Assembly: GCA_009691645.1 (NCBI GenBank)
Contig: SIAT01000082.1
Location: forward strand, 1 to 7,774
DNA: 7,774 nucleotides
Source of the DNA: Pedosphaera sp.
GTDB lineage: Bacteria > Verrucomicrobiota > Verrucomicrobiia > Limisphaerales > SIAT01
Reading direction: 5' to 3'
Shown: one piece after another, positions 1 through 7,086 of the stretch
How positions within the stretch are numbered: the first letter of the stretch is position 1
How the letters are laid out: each line of letters starts with the position of its first letter
Program-made: the position numbers and the translations under genes
The notes under the pieces: model-generated
Told to the model about the DNA's origin: nothing
The model's input: only the letters and a program-made list of their open reading frames with translations
Databases searched by the model: none

Positions 1-284
1 AGCATGCGCCAGTGAGATGGAACAACTGGTTTACCTGCGCGATCGCTGAACACACCGTTCAAGTGCGCGGTAGCCACGATTGCCTGGAGAAGCGCACCGA
101 AGATGAAGCGGTGAGTTTTCGGGCGCATCGCGCCAGCGAAGCGACACACCGTTTCAAGGGTGAAATTCCACCGAGAAGCGTGTTTGCCGAAGAACGGTTG
201 CGCCACTTTTTCGAGGCCCACGCCCCTTACGGTCGCGTTGGCTAGGACGAAAAGCAGGATGGTGATGGAAGTGCGCGCGGTCAT
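1..284 (-). CDS. Partial secreted protein, cytochrome-like N-terminus, possibly disrupted
   Basis: The ATG at 284 overlaps the stop of the upstream gene (ATGA), which argues for a real, coupled start. The frame stays open for 94 codons to the window edge, so the C-terminus is not visible. Residues 1-22 look like a signal peptide (hydrophobic ITILLFVLANA core). They are followed by LEKVAQPFFGKH (residues 24-35). This resembles the segment just before the haem motif in planctomycete-type cytochrome proteins, including the neighbour at 2844-5456, which reads ARAFFEKHCTECH. Here the expected Cys-x-x-Cys-His is absent: after His35 the sequence turns to ASRWNFTLETV and shows no family resemblance. 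Either the gene has been interrupted at about position 180, or this is a different secreted protein. Start and signal peptide are fairly sure; function and intactness are not. Confidence 0.45.
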   Translation of the reverse strand, partial: MTARTSITILLFVLANATVRGVGLEKVAQPFFGKHASRWNFTLETVCRFAGAMRPKTHRFIFGALLQAIVATAHLNGVFSDRAGKPVVPSHWRM

Positions 285-889
285 TTCTTTTCCGGATTTT
301 TGCTCCGTTGTGCTGTCACGAGCTTGCGGGTCTCCGCACCGATCCAAATGTCCGTGCAACGCGAGGGCGCGCCGCGAAGTTCCCCGGTGAGGTTCGCCGG
401 CAACGCGTCGCCCACCGCAAGATCGCTCAACTTCACCTGCCGCCCGCCCATCCACATGCGCCTCTCGTCGTTCACGAGCCATTCCTTCCTGCCGGGAACG
501 TCCTGCTGCTTCGCAATGCCGCGCTTCGTCGCGATCAGTTTGCCTTCGCCGGGTTTCACCTCCTCCAGCCGATACGAAACGCTGGCGGTCGCATCCTCCG
601 TGAATTGATCCTGCATCGTCGCCAGCCGCGAGAAACCGCCACGCGAATCCTGATTCAGAAAGAAGAGGAAACGCGTCCCCAACGGCACATCGCGCAAGTC
701 GGCCTCCGCGTTGAGGTATTTAGCCGAGGCATGCGGCGGCATGGTGAAGTCCGCGCTGATCAGTTCTCCGCCGACGCGGCGCGCAGAGTCAATCGGTGGG
801 AAATCGACCGGCTTGGGCGCGTCGGCAGCAAAGGTTGACGACAGGCCGAGGTGGAACAGCAGGAGCGCGAGCTTGGGCAATGTCCTCAC
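281..889 (-). CDS. Small secreted protein of unknown function
   Basis: This 202-residue protein starts at GTG (889) and has a signal peptide (hydrophobic LALLLFHLGLSSTFA, cleavage likely near residue 21-22). The mature part has no transmembrane segment. Visible blocks are GGELISADF (40-48), YLNAEADLRDVPLGTRFLFF (58-77), TMQDQFTEDA (91-100), a probable beta-rich stretch VSYRLEEV (104-111), KLSDLAVGDALPANLTGE (153-170) and RCTDIWIGAETRKL (177-190). From memory, similar secreted proteins accompany DUF1592/DUF1552 genes in Verrucomicrobiota and Planctomycetota, but no function is established and I cannot name a domain. Its stop overlaps the ATG of the next gene downstream. Its GTG start overlaps a TGA that ends an in-frame continuation of the DUF1552 gene. 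The coding call is firm; the role is unknown. Confidence 0.85.
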   Translation of the reverse strand: MRTLPKLALLLFHLGLSSTFAADAPKPVDFPPIDSARRVGGELISADFTMPPHASAKYLNAEADLRDVPLGTRFLFFLNQDSRGGFSRLATMQDQFTEDATASVSYRLEEVKPGEGKLIATKRGIAKQQDVPGRKEWLVNDERRMWMGGRQVKLSDLAVGDALPANLTGELRGAPSRCTDIWIGAETRKLVTAQRSKNPEKK

Positions 890-981
890 GGAGCCGGTAA
901 GGGCGCAATCCAGGTGTTGGCGGTGAGTGGCCGCGGGTTGTTTAGGCCGCCGTCGGCAACCACGATGCGCCCGTCCAGTTG
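886..981 (-). other. In-frame open extension after the DUF1552 TAG stop
   Basis: Beyond the TAG at 984-982, the DUF1552 frame remains open for 31 codons (it begins QLDGRIVVADGG and ends TWIAPLPAP). It terminates at a TGA (888-886) that overlaps the GTG start of the next gene as GTGA. About three quarters of the codons end in G or C, as expected for coding DNA here. The 4-base overlap matches the junction style elsewhere in the cluster. This could be a C-terminal extension cut off by a recent stop mutation, a readthrough product, or chance. The TAG lies where DUF1552 proteins normally end (TGTLRGLEM), so the main protein is probably complete without it. Confidence 0.3.
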
Positions 982-2244
982 CTACGCCATCTCAAGTCCT
1001 CGCAGGGTGCCTTTGCCGGTGCTGAAATGGTCCGTCTCGAGGCCGAGGCGCCGGAGCATGGAGACGTAAAGATTCGCGAGCGGGTAGTTGTTTTCCTTGT
1101 TGAAGGCGAGGTGCTGGCCGTGCTTGAAGCCGCCGCCGGCCAGCAGCACCGGCAGGTTCACGTTCGAGTGCGAATTCGCGCTGCCCATCGGCGTGCCGTA
1201 GAGAACCATCGTGCGATCCAGGAGCGTTTCGCCCTGCTCCTTCGTCCCGACAAGCGCGTTGAGGAAACCGTTCAAGGCGTCGAACTGCTTCTCCTCGTGG
1301 CCGCGCAATTCGGTGAGCACCTCCGGACGATTGCCGTGATGCGTGATATTGTGGATGACAGTGGTGTCGATGAAGAGCGAGATGAGCCGCGTGGAATCGG
1401 TCTCCAGCGCGAGTTTCATCACGTCAAACATCAGGCGCGTCTTGGCCACGAATTCCTTCGCGTCGTCGATGTCCTCCGGCGCTTTGGAGGTCACGACGGG
1501 CTTGGGCTTGTATTCCCATTCCTCGGCGCTGTGCAGGCGTTGTTCGAGGTCGCGGACGGACGTGTAGTACTGGTCCATTCGCGCCTGGTCGGCCCTGGAC
1601 AGCGAGCGGTTCAGGCGCCTGGACTGGTCGCCGACGAAATCGAGCAGGCTGCGGCCCTGCTGCAATGCCTCGACGTTGGCCGCGACTTCCCTGGGGTTGC
1701 CCTGAACGAACAGTTTTTGAAACAGCTTCTTCGGGCTTTTCTCCGCCGGGATGGGCGCGCCGCTGCGGGTGTAGCTGAGCGTCGCGCCTTCGCTGCTCAT
1801 GGCGAGCACAAGCGACGGATGCCGCGTGCGGTTGCCAACCTGCTCAGCGGCGAACTGGTCGAGTGAAACCCAATTCCGAAACCCGCCGCGCTCCGGGTGC
1901 GGCGTTCCGGTGAGGAAGCATCTCTCCGCCGCGTGCGCGCCGGTGACGCCGGGATGGCTCACGCCGGAGAGGACGGTCATCTGTTTGCGATGCGCAGCCA
2001 GGCGCTCCAAATACGGGCTGGGCGCGTAGTCGCGGCCCGGCTGCTCTGGGAAAAAGAACTGCGGCAGGATGCCCATGTTCGTCTCGATGCAGACCATGCG
2101 GCGCGGCGTGGCGCTGGCGTTGGCGGCGGACCCAAACGCGGGCAGCATGGCGTCGAGAAACGGCAGTGTGAGGGTGATGCCGGCGCCGCGCAGGAAGGCC
2201 CGGCGGGACAGCGGTTCCCGAGTCATGACGCAAGCAGCTTTCAT
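982..2244 (-). CDS. Tat-exported DUF1552 (HXXSHH family) protein
   Basis: This 420-residue protein has a twin-arginine signal (SRRAFLRG, residues 13-20) followed by a hydrophobic run ending near FLDAMLPAFG, so it is probably exported folded. The family hallmark appears as HNITHH (298-303), with Thr in place of the usual Ser. A second conserved block is ANSHSNVNLPVLLAGGG (356-372), and the C-terminus TGTLRGLEM is typical. A helical, charged stretch (about 205-275) may be coiled. DUF1552 proteins have no proven biochemical role; they recur beside DUF1592-type cytochromes in Verrucomicrobiota and Planctomycetota, as here. The stop of the upstream HMA gene lies 39 bases away, so co-transcription is likely. 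An alternative start is Met7 (2226), which gives the more usual short n-region MTREPLSRR. No strong ribosome binding site favours either start. An in-frame extension follows the TAG stop. Confidence 0.93.
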   Translation of the reverse strand: MKAACVMTREPLSRRAFLRGAGITLTLPFLDAMLPAFGSAANASATPRRMVCIETNMGILPQFFFPEQPGRDYAPSPYLERLAAHRKQMTVLSGVSHPGVTGAHAAERCFLTGTPHPERGGFRNWVSLDQFAAEQVGNRTRHPSLVLAMSSEGATLSYTRSGAPIPAEKSPKKLFQKLFVQGNPREVAANVEALQQGRSLLDFVGDQSRRLNRSLSRADQARMDQYYTSVRDLEQRLHSAEEWEYKPKPVVTSKAPEDIDDAKEFVAKTRLMFDVMKLALETDSTRLISLFIDTTVIHNITHHGNRPEVLTELRGHEEKQFDALNGFLNALVGTKEQGETLLDRTMVLYGTPMGSANSHSNVNLPVLLAGGGFKHGQHLAFNKENNYPLANLYVSMLRRLGLETDHFSTGKGTLRGLEMA

Positions 2245-2283
2245 GGTGTTTGGCTTTTCACTTTCTTTGGACGCGGACGGCCG

Positions 2284-2847
2284 TCATTGCTTCGCAGGAA
2301 TTTCAACGCGCGCCTTCTTGAGCGCCTCGACGAGCGATTCGCGCCGGGTCTTCGTGCCGTCAATCAACGCAGTGACGCGGCCTTCCTTGAAGCTGGCGGT
2401 GGCCTGTTCGACCCCGTCAACTCTTGCGACGGCTTCGTAGGCGACCAGCGCGCAGGCCTTGCAATCGAGGCCTGAAACACTGATCTCGACGGGCGTGAGC
2501 TTCTCCCTTGGCGTGGCGGAGAGCGGCTTGATGCCGAAGGTCGAGCGCGACGCGTTACGGACAAGGTTGTCGAAGTGTTCCGAGGCTTTCTCCGGTTTGC
2601 CTCCGCCGAGCTTGGCGGCGTCGTAGCTGAAGACGGCCTCGGCTGATTTGAAATCCACGCTCACCAGCGTCACGTCGGGCAGTGGCGCGACAACCTTGCG
2701 CAGGTCGTCCACCCGGTCGGGTTGAAAAAGTCCGGTGACGCGGTGCTTGAACTCTTGAGGTTGCGCGGGCTTCTCGTCCGCCGTGAAGGCCGTTGCGGCC
2801 AGTGCCACGCACAGGAACGCGCCCAGGATTCGATGCGGTGTCTTCAT
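2284..2847 (-). CDS. Secreted protein with heavy-metal-associated (HMA) domain
   Basis: This 187-residue protein starts with a signal peptide (residues 1-22, core ILGAFLCVALAATA). The C-terminal half (about 119-185) fits an HMA ferredoxin-like domain: VEISVSGLDCKACALVAYEA carries the GxxCxxC metal site (Cys129, Cys132), followed by a VDGVEQATASFKEGRVTALI strand pair. The N-terminal half (about 35-108) has a similar strand-helix-strand rhythm (HRVTGLF, DDLRKVV, VTLVSVDFKSAEAVFSYD) but no cysteine pair, and may be a degenerate second HMA fold. HMA domains bind soft metals such as copper or mercury; an exported one could deliver or buffer metal outside the cytoplasm. Its ATG overlaps the stop of the cytochrome gene (ATGA), which indicates coupled translation. 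The metal identity and the link to the neighbours' function are inferred. Confidence 0.85.
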   Translation of the reverse strand: MKTPHRILGAFLCVALAATAFTADEKPAQPQEFKHRVTGLFQPDRVDDLRKVVAPLPDVTLVSVDFKSAEAVFSYDAAKLGGGKPEKASEHFDNLVRNASRSTFGIKPLSATPREKLTPVEISVSGLDCKACALVAYEAVARVDGVEQATASFKEGRVTALIDGTKTRRESLVEALKKARVEIPAKQ

Positions 2848-5456
2848 CGCGCCTGGAAAAGCGGGCTCTGGGTGAGTTCGTGAATGAGCGTGCGGACGCC
2901 TCCGCCCTGCTTCTGTGTTCTGGCGATAATGGAAGCAATCTGCTCGCGGTCGCTGAAGGCGAGGTCGCGTCCCGTCGCATAGATGGCGAGTTGCCGCGCG
3001 AGGTTCTTCAACAACAACGTCGAGTCGGTGGCGGCAAGCTTCTGAAACTCGCGGATGTCGCCAAACTTCCGCTCGTCGGGCAGCGCGCCGCTCGCGTCCA
3101 CGGCGGGGCCGAGCTTGAAGCTGATCCCGATGAAAGGGTCAATCGCGCCGCGCTCGGCCTGGTCGCCCTCGCCGATGGATCGGTAGCGCGTGCGAAAGCC
3201 GCCAATGACATCAAAGCTCTCCAGCGCGAAGCCCGGCGGGTCGATCTTCGCGTGGCAGCTCGCGCACGTCGCGTTGTTGCGATGTTTGTCGAGCAGCTCG
3301 CGGATGGTCGTCGCACCGCGCACGTCCGGCTCGACGGCGGCGATGTTCGCGGGCGGCGGCTCGGGCGGCCGGCCGAAGATGCGGTCCATCACAAAGGCGC
3401 CGCGCGGCACGGGCGAGGTGGTGGTGCCGTTGGCCGTGACCTTGAGAATCGCGCCCTGGGTGATGAACCCGCCGCGCGGGCAGTCCGCCGGCAGCGGCAC
3501 CCGGCGAATCTGCGAGCCGGTCACGCCCACGATGCCGTAATGCTTCGCCAGCTTCTCGTTCAGCATCGCGAAGTCCGAGCGCACGAGATGCCGCGCATCA
3601 AGGTTCTTCTCCAGGAGCTCGCGGAAGTAGGCGCGCGTCTCGGCCACCATCGAATCCTGCAAATACGGGCTGAATTCCGGGTACAGCTTCTTGTCCGGGT
3701 CGTTCGCGGCGATGGCCCGCAGCTTGAGCCACTGGCCGGGGAAATCCTCGATGAAGCGCCTTGACCTGGCGTCCTTCAACATCCGTTCGACTTCACCGTG
3801 CAGCCTCCTGGGCGCGGGCAATTGTCCGGAAGCGGCGACTTGCCTGAGCTGCGCATCCGGCATCGAGTTCCAGAAGAAATACGAGAGCCGCGACGCGAGC
3901 GCGTCATCGTCCAGCGCGCCGGGTGGTTCAACGTGGTACAGAAAATCCGGCGAGCACAGCGCGGCGCGATAAGCCCAGCGCATCGCCGTCTCGAAACAAT
4001 CGCCCATCTTCAGCCGCTCCTCAACCTTCGCAACATACCCGCGACGCACCTCGTCGGCCACTGGACGCCGAAAGGCCTTCGGCAAAAACGCGGCCAACAG
4101 CTTGTCGGCGTCGGCAAGCGGTTGCGCGCTTTGCACGGTCCACAAGCCTTGGTCCGGATCGGGCCGGTTCTTCCCGGCACCGATCTGCCGCACTTTCATC
4201 CGCGCCGGGGCGCGCGCGCCAGCGTTGTCGCCGGCCTTCCACTCCGCAAGCGGCAGGTCGCCAAAGAGCGTGCGATGCGCCCGAGGCGGCCACACGTCAT
4301 GGAGCGGGCCTTCGATGTCGAGCCAGTCGCAGGCGATGCCCGGACCGGTGAACGCCATCGCGCGGCCCTTGCGGTTGTAGTTCGCGACGGGCGCGAGCGA
4401 GGCGGTGTTGAAGCCGATGATTTCGTTGTGATTCATCCACGTCATCACCTCGTGCTCCTGCGCTTCCATGGACGGCGCATCGTAGTAGCCGAGCACGTAG
4501 CTCGGATGCTGCCCGCCGCGGCCGTCGCCCGTGAGTTGCACGACCGACAACCGGGCTGCTTCCGTGCCGCGCGCCGGCAGCACCGCGCCCTTGTCCCACT
4601 GAAAACTCCAGAGCGAGGTGCGCACGCGATACATGCCGGGATAAATCGTGACATGGGCGGCAAAATACGGGCTCAACGATTCGTCCTCGTGCCGGAAAAG
4701 CCCGACGGTGCTGCCGCGCGCGAACGATCCCATCCGTTCATGCGCGCCTTCATCGAGGTGGCTGCCCGGATCGCCGGCGGGCGGAAATTCAGGGTCCGGC
4801 TTCCTGTCCCGGAGCAGCACGCCGTCACCATTCATGACAACGTGCGCCACGAATCCACCCGGTTGCACCAGCGAGAGGCGCTCCTTGCGGACGGTCGGCG
4901 CCTGCGGCCGCGTGGCGATGGCCAGATCGAGCGTCTTGTCGGCGGCCTCGACATACTTGGCGAGGTTCACATGCGAGATGTCGAGCGCGTCGCTGTTGTT
5001 GTCGAAACCGTGGGCGGAGCCGTCGGGCGGAAGGTCGCCCGCGAGCGCGAGGCCCGGCATGTCGAACAGGTCGCGCATCGTATTCTCGTACTCCGCGCGC
5101 GTCAGCCGCCGGAGGCCCGTGCGCCCTTCGTCCGCGAGTTTTTTCCGTTCTGCGCCGACCAGTGAGGCGCGCAGCCACTTCGTCATCGCCGTGGTTTCCT
5201 TTGCGGGCGGACGCGGCTTCTTCTTCGGCGGCATCTCGCCGGACTCGATGCGATCATGAACATTCACCCAGCGCGCGAAGGTTTCCGCGTCGGCGAAGTC
5301 CGGCTTGAGCGAAGTCAGTTCGAGGTTGCCCTTCTTCGTCCCGGCGTCGTGGCACTCGGTGCAGTGCTTCTCGAAGAACGCTCGCGCCGGCATGTCAGCG
5401 GCCTGAACGGCGAGGCCGAACGAGCAAAGGAGCAGCGCTGAACCGAGGGCCCGCAT
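2844..5456 (-). CDS. Secreted dihaem DUF1587/1595/1592/1588/1585 cytochrome protein
   Basis: This 870-residue protein has a signal peptide (1-20) and then a planctomycete-type cytochrome c domain with CTECH (Cys32, Cys35, His36) and a possible distal Met in GEMPPKKK. A DUF1587-like block follows (LRRLTRAEYENTMRDLF, 115-131). Next comes a long middle region (about 185-450) containing beta-rich sequence such as YPGMYRVRTSLWSFQWDKG. The rest follows the usual family order: DUF1595-like FLPKAFRRPVADEV (457-470), DUF1592 LASRLSYFFWNSMPDAQL (520-537) onward, DUF1588 RGGFITQGAILKVTANGTTT (661-680) with a second haem motif CASCH (731-735) and KIDPPGFALESFD, then DUF1585 (about 795-865). Two c-type haems imply periplasmic or surface electron transfer, but no reaction is known. 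Its ATG shares one base with the stop of the upstream hydrolase (TAATG). Length and domain order look intact. Confidence 0.95.
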   Translation of the reverse strand: MRALGSALLLCSFGLAVQAADMPARAFFEKHCTECHDAGTKKGNLELTSLKPDFADAETFARWVNVHDRIESGEMPPKKKPRPPAKETTAMTKWLRASLVGAERKKLADEGRTGLRRLTRAEYENTMRDLFDMPGLALAGDLPPDGSAHGFDNNSDALDISHVNLAKYVEAADKTLDLAIATRPQAPTVRKERLSLVQPGGFVAHVVMNGDGVLLRDRKPDPEFPPAGDPGSHLDEGAHERMGSFARGSTVGLFRHEDESLSPYFAAHVTIYPGMYRVRTSLWSFQWDKGAVLPARGTEAARLSVVQLTGDGRGGQHPSYVLGYYDAPSMEAQEHEVMTWMNHNEIIGFNTASLAPVANYNRKGRAMAFTGPGIACDWLDIEGPLHDVWPPRAHRTLFGDLPLAEWKAGDNAGARAPARMKVRQIGAGKNRPDPDQGLWTVQSAQPLADADKLLAAFLPKAFRRPVADEVRRGYVAKVEERLKMGDCFETAMRWAYRAALCSPDFLYHVEPPGALDDDALASRLSYFFWNSMPDAQLRQVAASGQLPAPRRLHGEVERMLKDARSRRFIEDFPGQWLKLRAIAANDPDKKLYPEFSPYLQDSMVAETRAYFRELLEKNLDARHLVRSDFAMLNEKLAKHYGIVGVTGSQIRRVPLPADCPRGGFITQGAILKVTANGTTTSPVPRGAFVMDRIFGRPPEPPPANIAAVEPDVRGATTIRELLDKHRNNATCASCHAKIDPPGFALESFDVIGGFRTRYRSIGEGDQAERGAIDPFIGISFKLGPAVDASGALPDERKFGDIREFQKLAATDSTLLLKNLARQLAIYATGRDLAFSDREQIASIIARTQKQGGGVRTLIHELTQSPLFQAR

Positions 5457-6607
5457 TATTTTTCAAATCGTTCGAGCGCCCAGTTCTTGAAGACGCCCTG
5501 TGCCTTGCCGCCGTCGCCGGGGAAGCCGCCGTGCTGGACCATCCAGACGAGGGCGACGCTCTTGGCGGGACGGATCTCCATGTTGGTGGCATGCGCGCCG
5601 CCGTGGCCGAAGGAGTCGCTGCCGACGGAGAAGCCGAGGCCGTAGCTGTCCTTCAAAGTCGCGGGCGTCTGCCGCCGGGTGAGTTCCTTGAACGCCGCGT
5701 CGCTCAGGTAGCGCTGGCCGTCGAGTTGGCCGCCGTTGAGGAGCATCTGGCAGAAGCGCGCGGTGTCCTGCGCGGTCGAGAACAGTCCGCCGGCGGGCAT
5801 GGGGAAACGGTGGGCGCGATCGGTGAGCGGATAGATGAGCTGGCTGATGGGGAACTCATCGAGGTTCGTGTTCGCCTTGTCGGGTCGATAGGACTTCGCG
5901 ACGCGTCCGGCCTGTTTCCCGGTCGGCCAGAAGGTCGTGTCCTTCATCCCGAGCGGGCCGAAGAGGCGTTGCTCCATGAAGTCCTCGTATTTCATCTTCG
6001 TCACCACCTCGATGATGCGGGCGGCGGTGTTGATGCCGGCGTTGGAGTATTTGTATTGGGTGCCAGGTTCGGTCTGAAGCGGCGTCATGGCGTAGCTCCG
6101 GACGGCGGCGTCGAGCGGCAAACCGTCGAGCGTCGGCTTCTCGATGTCGGACTGGAACGGCAACCCGCTCATGTGGCTGAGAACTTCGCGGACGGTGATG
6201 GTGTGCGTGGGCTTCTTGAGCAGGACATGGTTGCCGTCTTTCTCGGCCACGACCATCTGGCCGCGAAACTCCGGCAGATATTTCTCCACCGCGTCGTCGA
6301 GCGCGATCTTGCCCTCGTCCACGAGCATCATTACCGCTGTCGCAGTCATCGGCTTGGACTGCGAGGCGATCCAGAAGAGCGAATCGGTCTTCATCGCTTT
6401 CTTGCCGGCGATATCGGCGAAGCCGACGGCCTCGACCGAAAGCACCTTCTCCTTGTCCACCACGAGCGCGACGGCCCCGGCGAGTTCGTGTTTGTCCACG
6501 AAGGGTTGGAGCAGCGGCGCAACAGACGCGGGCGCGGCGGCGAGGAGTGAGGCCGGCAGCGCGAGCGACGCGACCAGCGAGAGAATCGAAAGAGTTCGTT
6601 TCATCAT
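5456..6607 (-). CDS. Secreted class C beta-lactamase-like serine hydrolase
   Basis: This 383-residue protein has a signal peptide (1-24, SLVASLALPASLLAA). It carries the full catalytic set of the class C beta-lactamase/penicillin-binding superfamily: SxxK as SQSK (nucleophile Ser82, Lys85), YxN as YSN (187-189), and HGG (335-337) in place of KTG. The HGG form is common in members acting as esterases, D-amino-acid peptidases or transesterases rather than true beta-lactamases, so the substrate is open. Other supporting blocks are LSHMSGLP (143-150), the segment where LLTHTSGL usually occurs, and PAGGLFSTAQDTARFCQMLL (271-290). Two adjacent ATG codons (6607 and 6604) are possible starts, and no strong Shine-Dalgarno sequence is seen. 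It appears to be the first gene of the operon, with its promoter expected in the upstream gap. Its stop overlaps the next start by one base. Confidence 0.95.
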   Translation of the reverse strand: MMKRTLSILSLVASLALPASLLAAAPASVAPLLQPFVDKHELAGAVALVVDKEKVLSVEAVGFADIAGKKAMKTDSLFWIASQSKPMTATAVMMLVDEGKIALDDAVEKYLPEFRGQMVVAEKDGNHVLLKKPTHTITVREVLSHMSGLPFQSDIEKPTLDGLPLDAAVRSYAMTPLQTEPGTQYKYSNAGINTAARIIEVVTKMKYEDFMEQRLFGPLGMKDTTFWPTGKQAGRVAKSYRPDKANTNLDEFPISQLIYPLTDRAHRFPMPAGGLFSTAQDTARFCQMLLNGGQLDGQRYLSDAAFKELTRRQTPATLKDSYGLGFSVGSDSFGHGGAHATNMEIRPAKSVALVWMVQHGGFPGDGGKAQGVFKNWALERFEK

Positions 6608-6654
6608 TTAGCTTGGGGATTGATAACGTGGCGAACGTGGACTGGAAAGCCGGA

Positions 6655-6670
6655 AAAGCAGAGGTGCTTT
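6655..6670. promoter_or_regulatory. Short inverted repeat upstream of operon
   Basis: A perfect 6-base dyad, AAAGCA-gagg-TGCTTT, lies 48-63 bases upstream of the first ATG of the hydrolase gene. It could be an operator half-site pair or a small hairpin. A 6-base stem is short enough to occur by chance. Confidence 0.2.
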
Positions 6671-6690
6671 CAAAGTGAGTGACGCAGCCG

Positions 6691-6699
6691 CCCCCCCCC
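6691..6699. repeat. Homopolymer run of nine C (G on the operon strand)
   Basis: Nine consecutive C bases lie about 84 bases upstream of the hydrolase start. Such runs are prone to slippage in replication and in sequencing, so the exact length is uncertain. An effect on promoter spacing is possible but unproven. Confidence 0.85.
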
Positions 6700-6810
6700 A
6701 AGACATGTGCCAATCCCGTCCCGAGAGGGCTTCGTAAGTCGCGCGCGATACATCCCCCCGTGCTCACATTCAGGTGAAACTTCACAAACAAGCGTCCTGC
6801 CAGACGCGTA

Positions 6811-7086
6811 TCAACAGGGAAGCGCGTGGCCGCCATAACGATCATTCGCGCCTGGCTGAACGGACAGCGTAGCAGACGACGAGTCTGGCAGGCCAACGCT
6901 TTTGACTTTCAACATGGATTCGGTGAAGTCGGCCGTGGCGGCGGCGACAACTTTCGTTGGGAGGGTTTGGGCAGAGCGGCTTTTCATTTCGCCCATCGTC
7001 GGGACTTTGGATTCGTCGAGACAGTGGAGCCTCCCATTTCCGTAGGCCAGGAGGCCGCTCTCAGAATTTCCCACAGCCAAGAACAT
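6811..7086 (-). CDS. Doubtful small open reading frame, no recognised family
   Basis: This 91-codon frame starts at ATG 7086. The frame is open for a further 18 or so codons upstream, back to a TGA at about 7144-7146, without another clear start. The translation contains soluble, fairly natural-looking stretches such as LLAYGNGRLHCLDESK and ADFTESMLKVKSVGLPDSSS, but no signal peptide, membrane segment or motif I recognise. It lies upstream of the hydrolase in the same direction, with a 200-base gap. It may be a fragment of a decayed gene or part of a dispersed repeat rather than an expressed protein. Confidence 0.2.
   Translation of the reverse strand: MFLAVGNSESGLLAYGNGRLHCLDESKVPTMGEMKSRSAQTLPTKVVAAATADFTESMLKVKSVGLPDSSSATLSVQPGANDRYGGHALPC

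Noticed and set aside
979..1866. A 295-codon plus-strand open frame opposite the DUF1552 gene
   Set aside because: It is antisense to a recognised family with intact HxxTHH and Tat motifs; no domain or sensible N-terminus is visible.
3798..5165. A 455-codon plus-strand open frame opposite the DUF1592 gene
   Set aside because: It is antisense to a clearly conserved multi-domain protein, is rich in Arg, Ala and His as expected of GC-rich shadows, and shows no motif.
5531..6550. A 339-codon plus-strand open frame opposite the serine hydrolase
   Set aside because: The minus strand encodes a complete hydrolase with all catalytic motifs; the plus frame has shadow-like composition.
6608..6680. Sigma-70 promoter using TTGAAA as -35
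   Set aside because: No acceptable -10 lies 16-18 bases downstream on the minus strand.
5856..6896. A 346-codon minus-strand frame running from the upstream gap into the hydrolase out of frame
   Set aside because: Most of it overlaps the hydrolase in the wrong frame and turns into an Arg-rich shadow; its upstream part has no recognisable motif.
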